From NCBI RefSeq assembly GCF_017744835.1, contig NZ_JAGIAM010000004.1, forward strand, positions 310,001 to 374,000: a stretch of DNA of 64,000 bases, read 5' to 3'. Made by a program: the position numbers and the translations under genes. This document shows, one piece after another, positions 58,190 to 64,000 of the stretch. Position 1 is the stretch's first letter. Every line of letters begins with the position of its first letter. Source of the DNA: Sphingomonas sp. Its GTDB lineage: Bacteria > Pseudomonadota > Alphaproteobacteria > Sphingomonadales > Sphingomonadaceae. The notes under the pieces are model-generated. The model did no database searches, was not told the DNA's origin, and saw only the letters and a program-made list of their open reading frames with translations.

Positions 58190-58942
58190 ATGGGCATGCA
58201 CGACATGGCGATGCAGTTCATCCGCATCGTCGAGGAAGTGAGGAATGTCGACGACCTCGGCGCCGCGATGCAGGAGGTAACGACTGACCTCGGCTTCCAG
58301 TATTTCGCCCTGACGCACCATGTCGACGTGCGCGCCGCCGAGGGGGCGGCGATCCGGCTGCACAACTATCCCGCGAAATGGGCAGACTATTACGACCGCA
58401 ACGCGCTCGGCGTATCCGACCCGGTGCACCGCGCGAGCCACGTGACCAGCGTCGGCTTCTGCTGGTCGCAAATACCCGAGATGATCCCGCTCACTGCCGA
58501 GGACCGGCGCGTGCTTGCCATGGGCCGCGAGGAAGGCATCGGCGAGGGCTTCACCGTCCCCGCCCATGTTCCGGGCGAAGCGCGCGGATCGTGCTCGTTC
58601 GCCAGCGAGGCGGGGCAGCCGATGCTTCGCGACTTGCTGCCGATGGCGCAGCTTGCCGGCGCCTTCGCCTTCGAGGGTGCGCGACGCCTGTGGTCCGCTC
58701 GGGGGCACCTGCCGAAGCCGCCGCCGCCCGCGCTCACCGACCGCCAGCGCGACTGCCTGCTGTGGGCGGCACGCGGCAAGACCGACTGGGAGATCGGCCG
58801 CATCCTCGACGTCACGGAAGAGACAGTCGCCCGCCATATCAAGCTGGCCTGCGCGCGATACGGGGTGAGCAAGCGGACATTGCTGGCGATCCGGGCGCTG
58901 TTCGACGGAACGCTCACCTTCACCGATATCTTTCGCCGCTGA
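58190..58942 (+). CDS. luxR: LuxR-type acyl-homoserine-lactone receptor
   Basis: About 250 residues from the ATG at 58190 (others at 58196 and 58205 are possible; no strong ribosome binding site). The N-terminal autoinducer domain keeps the ligand residues of LuxR/TraR: WADYYDRNALGVSDPVHRAS with W, Y, D and P, then GFCWSQIPEM with the second W. The C-terminal helix-turn-helix is LTDRQRDCLLWAARGKTDWE, then LDVTEETVARHIKLACARYG. It should bind AHL made by the next gene and control it and perhaps the lasso operon. It lies 77 bases upstream of luxI. Confidence 0.9.
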   Translation: MGMHDMAMQFIRIVEEVRNVDDLGAAMQEVTTDLGFQYFALTHHVDVRAAEGAAIRLHNYPAKWADYYDRNALGVSDPVHRASHVTSVGFCWSQIPEMIPLTAEDRRVLAMGREEGIGEGFTVPAHVPGEARGSCSFASEAGQPMLRDLLPMAQLAGAFAFEGARRLWSARGHLPKPPPPALTDRQRDCLLWAARGKTDWEIGRILDVTEETVARHIKLACARYGVSKRTLLAIRALFDGTLTFTDIFRR

Positions 58943-58986
58943 TATTACCCTTTCCGGGAATAGCGCGCGGCGGCGGCTGCGCAGAG

Positions 58987-59012
58987 CCTTGGCCGATTGA
59001 CAGCCAAGGGAG
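58987..59012 (+). promoter_or_regulatory. Hairpin overlapping the luxI ribosome binding site
   Basis: CCTTGGC (58987-58993) pairs with GCCAAGG (59003-59009) across a 9-base loop. The luxI Shine-Dalgarno AAGGGAG (59006-59012) is half inside the stem, and the ATG follows at 59020. When formed, the hairpin should limit translation. Confidence 0.5.
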
Positions 59013-59019
59013 CCCAGCA

Positions 59020-59637
59020 ATGCTTCATGTACTGCAATCCGGTGGGCGGGCGACATCGGACGGCGTGCTTCGCGGGATGTTCGCGGCGCGCAAGTCCGTC
59101 TTCGTCGACCTGCTCAAGTGGGACGTGCCGGTGATCGACGGCACCTTCGAGGTCGACCAGTTCGACGACGGCCACGCGACCTACCTCGTCCTTGCCGACG
59201 CGGAGGGCGGCCACCTCGCCTCGACGCGGCTCCTGCCCACGACGCGCCCGCACATCCTCGACAGCTTTTATGCGCGGCTTTGCGAGGAGGGACCGCCGCG
59301 CGGACCCGGCATCCAGGAAATCACGCGCTTCTGCCTCGACCGCGGCCTGAGCGCGCGCGAACGCAGAGGCGTGCGTAACACGCTGGTCGCCGCGCTGGTC
59401 GAGCATGCGCTGCGATCGGGCATTACCGCCTACACCGCGATCGCCGGCATGCCGTGGTTCCAGCAGATCCTCGCCTTCGGCTGGCGGTGCCGGCCGCTCG
59501 GCATGCCGCAGGCGCTCGATGGCACGATGCTCGTCGCGCTGCGCATCGAGATCGACGAGGACACGCCCGCGCGCCTCGCTGAGGCCGGCATCGTCCCGTC
59601 GATCGACCTCGGCGCCGGCGCGCGCGTGGCAGCTTGA
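59020..59637 (+). CDS. luxI: LuxI-type acyl-homoserine-lactone synthase
   Basis: 205 residues. The invariant features of AHL synthases are present: FAARKSVFVDLLKWDVP with R, F and W, DQFDDGHATYLVL with the D residues, STRLLPTTRPHIL with R, and EITRFCLDRG with E. Such enzymes make N-acyl-homoserine lactones from SAM and acyl-ACP or acyl-CoA. The acyl chain cannot be predicted. The gene is followed after 14 bases by the dioxygenase, so the two are likely cotranscribed. Confidence 0.93.
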   Translation: MLHVLQSGGRATSDGVLRGMFAARKSVFVDLLKWDVPVIDGTFEVDQFDDGHATYLVLADAEGGHLASTRLLPTTRPHILDSFYARLCEEGPPRGPGIQEITRFCLDRGLSARERRGVRNTLVAALVEHALRSGITAYTAIAGMPWFQQILAFGWRCRPLGMPQALDGTMLVALRIEIDEDTPARLAEAGIVPSIDLGAGARVAA

Positions 59638-59651
59638 GGCAGGAGGACAGG

Positions 59652-60533
59652 ATGACCCATGCAATCGCAACCGCACCTGCTGCCGAGGATTGGTCGCGGG
59701 TGCTTCTCGAGCGCGGCTATTGCATCGTCCGCGGCGCGCTGCCGGCAGCGACGATCGCGGCGCTCGACCGCGATCTCGCGGGGGATTTCGCGCGCACGCC
59801 CTTCTGCCAGGGTGGGTTCTACGGCGCCACGACCAAGCGCTTCGGCCGACTGCTGGTCCGCTCGCGGCATGTCGAGGCGCTCGTGCGCCACGAAGCGGTG
59901 CTCGGCGTCGCCGAGCAGGTGCTTTCGCCGTGGTGCGACCGCATCCAGCTCAACGTAGCCCAGGCGATCGCCATCCACCCAGGCGCGCCGGCGCAGCTCC
60001 CGCACCGGGACCAGGACATGTGGCGGGCGCCGGCGGGCATGCCCGAATACCTCGTCAACGTCATCTGGCCGCTGACCGACTTCACCGCCGCGAACGGCGC
60101 GACGGTGGTATGGCCGGGCAGCCACGGCGCGAACGCACTCGAGCCCGAGCCGCCATGCGAGCCGATCGCCGCGGAAATGGCCCCCGGCGATGCGCTGCTT
60201 TTCCTCGGCTCGACTCTCCATGGCGCCGGCGCCAACCGCACGGCCGGCGTGCGGCGTGGTATCGTCGTCGGCTATTCCCTGGGATGGCTCAAGCCCTATG
60301 AGAACCAGTGGCTCGCCTATCCCCCGCAGGTAGCGCGTCACTTCGCGCCGGAACTGGCGGCGCTCGTCGGCTATCGCCAGCATCGTCCCAACCTCGGCAA
60401 CTATGAGGGCCAGTGCCCATCGGTCCTGCTCGGCGGCGACGCCTGCGCCCCGCTCGGCGCAATCGATGCGTTACGGCCCGACCAGGCAGCGATGGTCGAA
60501 GCCTTTGCGCGCGCGCAAGGTACGGCTCCATGA
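59652..60533 (+). CDS. Phytanoyl-CoA dioxygenase-family (PhyH) Fe(II)/2-oxoglutarate enzyme
   Basis: 293 residues from the ATG at 59652, which has AGGAGGACAGG before it. The facial triad is visible: His and Asp in PHRDQDMW and the distal His in STLHGAGANR, with the 2-oxoglutarate arginine in VRRGIVVGYS. PhyH enzymes hydroxylate small molecules or acyl groups. Association with luxI/luxR is, from memory, usual in sphingomonads, so AHL or lipid modification is likely; a tailoring role on the lasso peptide is an attractive alternative. The stop overlaps the GntR start. Confidence 0.88.
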   Translation: MTHAIATAPAAEDWSRVLLERGYCIVRGALPAATIAALDRDLAGDFARTPFCQGGFYGATTKRFGRLLVRSRHVEALVRHEAVLGVAEQVLSPWCDRIQLNVAQAIAIHPGAPAQLPHRDQDMWRAPAGMPEYLVNVIWPLTDFTAANGATVVWPGSHGANALEPEPPCEPIAAEMAPGDALLFLGSTLHGAGANRTAGVRRGIVVGYSLGWLKPYENQWLAYPPQVARHFAPELAALVGYRQHRPNLGNYEGQCPSVLLGGDACAPLGAIDALRPDQAAMVEAFARAQGTAP

Positions 60534-61129
60534 ACTCGGGACCGACCACCGAGCGCGTCCATGACGCGCTCAAGCGGCGGATCATGGAACACGGCTTCCG
60601 GCCCGGCGAGCGGCTCGACCCGGCGCTATTGGCAGACCTGCTCCTGTCGAGCACCACCCCAGTGCGTGAGGCACTCAACCAATTGCTCGGCGAAGGCTTG
60701 GTCGAAGCCCGCGCCGGTGGCGGATTCCATATTCCCTTGCTCGACGAACCGGGCCTTCACGACCTTTATGACTGGTCCGAAGCATTGCTGCTGCTCGCGG
60801 TGCGGAACTGGTACGAAGCGGGCGAACTGGCGGCGGGGCCGAGAGACGCGAAGCCCGCCGATCGCAGCGCGGCGCTGTTCCTTGCCATCGCAGAGCGGTC
60901 CGTCAATCGCGAGCACCGCCGCGCCATCGGACAGCTCAACGGACGCATGCACGCGGTGCGCTGCATCGAGCCGCATATCCTCGGCGGGGTATCCGAAGAG
61001 CTGGACGCGCTGGGCGCGTTGCTCGAAAGCACGAACCGCGGAGCGCTGCGCAAGGCGATCGGAGCCTATCACCGCCGACGGCGCCAGGTGGCCGCCGCGA
61101 TCGTCCGCGCGGCATATCGGGATCCCTGA
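60530..61129 (+). CDS. GntR-family regulator between the dioxygenase and lasso genes
   Basis: 199 residues; ATG at 60530 overlaps the dioxygenase stop (ATGA), so it belongs to the luxI-phyH operon. The winged helix is typical GntR: VHDALKRRIMEHGFRPGERL, then STTPVREALNQLLGEGLVEA. The C-terminal 120 residues are helical and FadR/FCD-like but short. It probably controls the lasso promoter (61130-61252) or its own operon; its ligand is unknown. Confidence 0.85.
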   Translation: MNSGPTTERVHDALKRRIMEHGFRPGERLDPALLADLLLSSTTPVREALNQLLGEGLVEARAGGGFHIPLLDEPGLHDLYDWSEALLLLAVRNWYEAGELAAGPRDAKPADRSAALFLAIAERSVNREHRRAIGQLNGRMHAVRCIEPHILGGVSEELDALGALLESTNRGALRKAIGAYHRRRRQVAAAIVRAAYRDP

Positions 61130-61252
61130 CTGGCTCGGCCAGGGGCGATATTCGGCATATAGAATCGGTATAAATTCGGGATGCGGCCACCGGAATCCTA
61201 GACTCCTCGCCGCTGCGGAAATGCGCAGCGCATTGTAACGAGGAGCAACGTC
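61130..61252 (+). promoter_or_regulatory. Promoter and structured leader of the lasso precursor
   Basis: These 123 bases separate the GntR gene from the precursor. They carry two ATTCGG direct repeats around a TATAAAT (61169-61175) that could be a -10 element, and downstream the hairpin at 61203-61245. An operator for the GntR or LuxR protein is expected here but cannot be pinned down. Confidence 0.45.
61203..61245 (+). promoter_or_regulatory. Nested hairpin hiding the lasso precursor ribosome binding site
   Basis: Outer stem CTCCTCG (61203-61209) pairs with CGAGGAG (61239-61245); inner stem CGCTGCG (61211-61217) pairs with CGCAGCG (61224-61230) around GAAATG. The Shine-Dalgarno GAGGAG (61240-61245) is wholly in the outer stem and the ATG is at 61253. 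Translation should need this structure to open. Confidence 0.65.
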
Positions 61253-61372
61253 ATGGAACGCGAAGACGATGTGATCGAGCTGGGTGCCGCCAGCGTCGAG
61301 ACCAAGGGTCCCGGCGGGCCGACCGACGATGTCGGACTGGGGATTTTCCCCCTCGGCCTTTCCGACGACTGA
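61253..61372 (+). CDS. Lasso peptide precursor, sphingonodin-like
   Basis: 39 residues: an 18-residue leader (MEREDDVIELGAASVETK) and a 21-residue core that starts GPGGPTDDVGLG and ends GLSDD. The threonine two residues before the cut and the Gly1 core start are lasso hallmarks. Asp7 or Asp8 can close the ring; Asp8 is favoured because the core resembles sphingonodin I, which as I recall starts GPGGITGDVGLG and also ends GLSDD. Prolines at positions 2 and 5 would stiffen the ring. It lies directly upstream of the B and C genes. Confidence 0.88.
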   Translation: MEREDDVIELGAASVETKGPGGPTDDVGLGIFPLGLSDD

Positions 61373-61376
61373 GAGC

Positions 61377-62056
61377 GTGGCGCGCAGCGCGAAGCTGCGC
61401 GCCATCCTCGTCATGGGCCACGCGCTGCGCCAAGGCTTGAGCTTCTGCCGGGTCGGCGGACGTTTCGTATTCCTCGTTCTTCCGGCCGACCGCTATTTCT
61501 GCCTGTCGCCTGCCGCTGAGCGGGCACTCGCCGCGCTCGTCGACGGGGCACGCCTGAGGCGATGCCGCCGCCGCTCGCGCGTCTGCTGCATCACCTCCCC
61601 GATCCGGGGACACCGCTCCCCTGCCCCGGCCCCGAGCGCGCGCGGATCTCGCTCGCTGCGGAGGGAGGCTCGGCGTCGCCCGCGACGGTGGTCCAGATGG
61701 TCGCACGGCGCCTAACCAGTCGCGCCGCGCTTCGGCTCTGGTCGCTCGAGCGCGTCATCGCGCGGTGGCGGGCGCGCAAGACCTGCTCGACACGCGGCGG
61801 AGATGCCGACGCGATGGCGAAGCGGGTGGCCTCGGCCTATCGCGCCTCGACGCTGATCCTTGGCAGCCATGACCATTGCCTGCCGGATTCGCTCGCCGTG
61901 GCCTCACAGCTGCTGCGCTATGGCGTGCGAGCGGAGCTGGTCCTGGGCGTCAAGCTCGACCCGTTCCAGGCGCATTGCTGGGTGCAAATGGGCGATGCGG
62001 TGGTGAACGACAGCCTCGACGCCACGCGCCTGTTCACGCCGGTGCTGGTGGTCTGA
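61377..62056 (+). pseudogene. Lasso B protein (recognition domain plus leader protease), one-base frameshift
   Basis: From the GTG at 61377, 4 bases after the precursor, the frame encodes a lasso recognition domain (RRE) with LVMGHALRQGLSFCRVGGRF, FVFLVLPADRYFCLSPAAER and on to LVDG. One base is missing in the GGGG run at 61545-61548; restoring a fifth G joins TPEAMPPPLARLLHHLPDPG and on to the transglutaminase-like B2 domain with catalytic Cys (SHDHCLPDSLA), His (FQAHCWVQ) and Asp (VVNDSLD). The repaired 226-residue length fits fused B proteins. The second half also has its own ATG at 61562. Real mutation or sequencing error is undecided. Confidence 0.8.
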
Positions 62057-63815
62057 TGCGCGCGCGCTACCTCGCAATTTTGGCTACGGACACCGAAGAC
62101 GGCCGCCGGGCCGCGGCGAAGGCGCGCGCCGCCTGCCGAGGCGGATCGCCGTACAGCGTGGTGGTCGATCAGCCCGACTTTGTCCTGATCACCGACGGCA
62201 AAGCGCCAACGATCCCGGTCGGTCGCCACGAAGGCATGGTGGTGGGAAGGATCTACTCCCGTTCGGGTGGTCCGCCTCTCTCGAAGCTCGACGGCAGTTG
62301 GATCCATATGATTCCGAGCTCGCACGGCGCAGTGCTCATGGAGACCTTTTGGGGCAGTTATGTCGCCTTTGTGCGCAGCTCGGGGCGCCGTCAGATCTCG
62401 GTGCTGCGCGCCCCTTTCGGCGGGCTCGCCTGCCTGGTGGCGCGCTCGGGTGCCGCGCTGCTCGTAGCCTCCGACCTCGAGCTGCTCGCGGTCGCGGGCT
62501 GGCGCCCCGCGGGAATCGCCTGGGACCAGGTGGTGCTGCATCTGCTGGCGCGCGATCTCCGGCGCGCCAGGACGTGTATCGCGGGCCTGGAGGAGCTGCG
62601 CGGCGGGGAGCGTCTCCTGCTCGCCGAGGACCGTGTCGAGCGTGACCCGGTCTGGACGCCGTGGGCGCATGCCGGAATCGCCTCATGGGCCAGCGACCGT
62701 GCGGCTGGGGTCGAGCGGGTCCGGCATGCGGTGCTCGCCGCCGTCACGTCGACGACCGCCGAGGCGAAGCACCCACTGCTCCTGCTCTCGGGCGGGCTCG
62801 ATTCCTCGATCGTCGCGGCATCGCTCCGCGCGAACGGTCGCCCGTTCACTGCGCTCAACCTTTCGGGTCACGGCGCGATCGGCGACGAACGGGAGTATGC
62901 CCGCGACGTGGCGCGCGCCTGTGGCGCCGCCCTGGTCGAAGAGCAGTGGCAGGTCGCGCAGGTCGATCTGACGCGTTCAAGCCCTGAACTGCTGCCCCCA
63001 ACCCCGCGCGCGCCTTCATGCAGGCGACCGACCGGATCACCCAGCGAGCGGCAATGGCGGCGGGCGCCGACCTCGTGCTCGACGGCGGCGGTGGGGACAA
63101 TGTCTTCTGTGCACTCCAGTCGGTAGCGCCGATAGCCGAGGCGTTGCTGCGCCGCGCGCCGCGCAGCGAGATGCTCGAGGCCGCGGGAGCGCTGGCGGCA
63201 CTCGCGCAGACGAGCGTCGCCAAGATATTCGTGCGCGCATTGCAGCGGGCGTGGCTACGCTCTGCGGCCTATCGCTGGCCGACGGACACGCATTTGCTGA
63301 CGCGCGAGGCGATCGCCGCCGTCGGAAAGATCGAGAACCAGCCTTGGCTCGTCCCGCCTCCGGGCGAAGGCCCCGGCACCGCGGCGCATGTCGCGCTGCT
63401 GCTCGCCGCGCAGGGCTGGGCCGAGCGGCTCGACCCAGCTCCGATTGCGCGCGAATCGCCACTGGCGACACAACCGGTTGCGGAAGCCTGCCTCAGCGTG
63501 CCCGCCTGGCGTTGGTTCGGGCAGGGCCTGAGCCGCACCATCGCGCGCGATGCCTTTGCAGACCTGCTTCCCCAGTCGGTCCTGTGCCGCGTCTCGAAGG
63601 GGTCGCCCGACGGATTCGTTGCCCAGCTGTTCGAGCGCAACCGCGGCGTCATTCGACCGCTGCTATTGGAGGGACGCCTGCGCAGCGAGCGGATCATCGA
63701 TACCGCGGCTATCGAACGCGCGCTGGCCGATCCGCGTCCCGCAAACGGCGCAGACTATCGGCGGATCATGCGGCTCGTCGATGTGGAAGCCTGGGCACAC
63801 AGCCTGGCGATCTAG
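62056..63815 (+). pseudogene. Lasso C protein (asparagine-synthetase-like cyclase), one-base frameshift
   Basis: The ATG at 62056 overlaps the B stop (TGATG). The N-terminal glutaminase-like domain lacks Cys2, as usual for lasso cyclases. The PP-loop SGGLDSS in LLLLSGGLDSSIVAASLRAN adenylates the ring Asp. After VDLTRSSPELLP the frame shifts; one extra C in the CCCCC run at 62995-62999 restores NPARAFMQATDRITQRAAMA and the rest to 63815 (for example ADLVLDGGGGDNVF). Joined length is about 586 residues, normal for the family. Confidence 0.8.
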
Positions 63816-64000
63816 GTCATGACCCATTGCCGATCTGCATTGGGGGTCACCTTGCATTACGTGCGTCCGAGGTGAGCGTCGACGATGAGCAGTCGGATCG
63901 GGGACGTCATCTACGGTGCCTTTTCGGGAGGGACGTATCCAGCATCAGCAACCTATCGAGAATCGACGCGGGATCTTCCAAGTATGCCGCCCTCGCGGGC

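Noticed and set aside
58943..59019. A lux box upstream of luxI
   Set aside because: A TTCCGGGAA palindrome is present but is too short and does not match the longer known lux-box pattern.
61545..61548. Programmed ribosomal frameshift in the lasso B gene
   Set aside because: No slippery heptamer or downstream structure was seen; a missing base fits better, and a similar break in C argues for mutation or error.

Overview
The window is GC-rich DNA (the exceptions are noted below) from an alphaproteobacterium, most likely Sphingomonadales (Sphingomonas, Sphingobium or Novosphingobium type). Reasons: alphaproteobacterial LexA boxes (GTTC-N7-GTTC), a trb-type conjugation operon ending in DUF2274, a luxR-luxI-phyH triad, and a lasso-peptide precursor that resembles sphingonodin I as I remember it. 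No rRNA, complete tRNA, CRISPR array, transposase or integrase was found.

0-12 kb: chromosomal-looking genes. Six genes for an exopolysaccharide or glycan (sugar-1-phosphate transferase, PLP aminotransferase, two glycosyltransferases, acyltransferase 3, methyltransferase) are followed by a SleB-type cell-wall hydrolase, two LuxR-type regulators with degenerate receiver domains, and an RTX calcium-binding protein. 12.1-14.6 kb holds a membrane GGDEF-EAL protein.

14.9-57.9 kb: an integrative conjugative element (ICE), read mainly on the minus strand. In transcription order from the right it has DUF6499-DUF2285 (frameshifted), ArdC, ParB, an Xre-RES toxin-antitoxin pair, DUF736, small membrane proteins, a small helix-turn-helix protein, TraF peptidase, lytic transglycosylase, a DUF3363 relaxase with a candidate oriT, then cargo, then TraG, CopG, TrbB-C-D-E-J-L-F-G-I, DUF2274 and a helix-turn-helix protein. 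The cargo (27-43 kb) is an SOS island (imuA-imuB-dnaE2 and a divergent pair of SRAP genes, each promoter with a LexA box), an AAA ATPase, a fused nucleotidyltransferase-HEPN protein, an alpha/beta hydrolase, several unrecognised genes, and a relic of a second trb operon end (trbI'-DUF2274-HTH') in the opposite orientation.

55.4-57.1 kb: decayed material (a frameshifted secreted peptide with a strong terminator, a secreted Cys-rich protein, a broken phage portal-like gene).

58.2-63.8 kb: the most interesting part. Plus-strand genes for an acyl-homoserine-lactone receptor, AHL synthase, phytanoyl-CoA-type dioxygenase and GntR regulator run directly into a lasso precursor, a B protein (recognition domain plus transglutaminase-like protease) and a C protein (asparagine-synthetase-like cyclase). 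The Shine-Dalgarno sequences of the lasso precursor and of luxI both lie inside predicted hairpins. The B and C genes are each interrupted by one missing base in a homopolymer, so the cluster is either newly inactivated or carries assembly errors.
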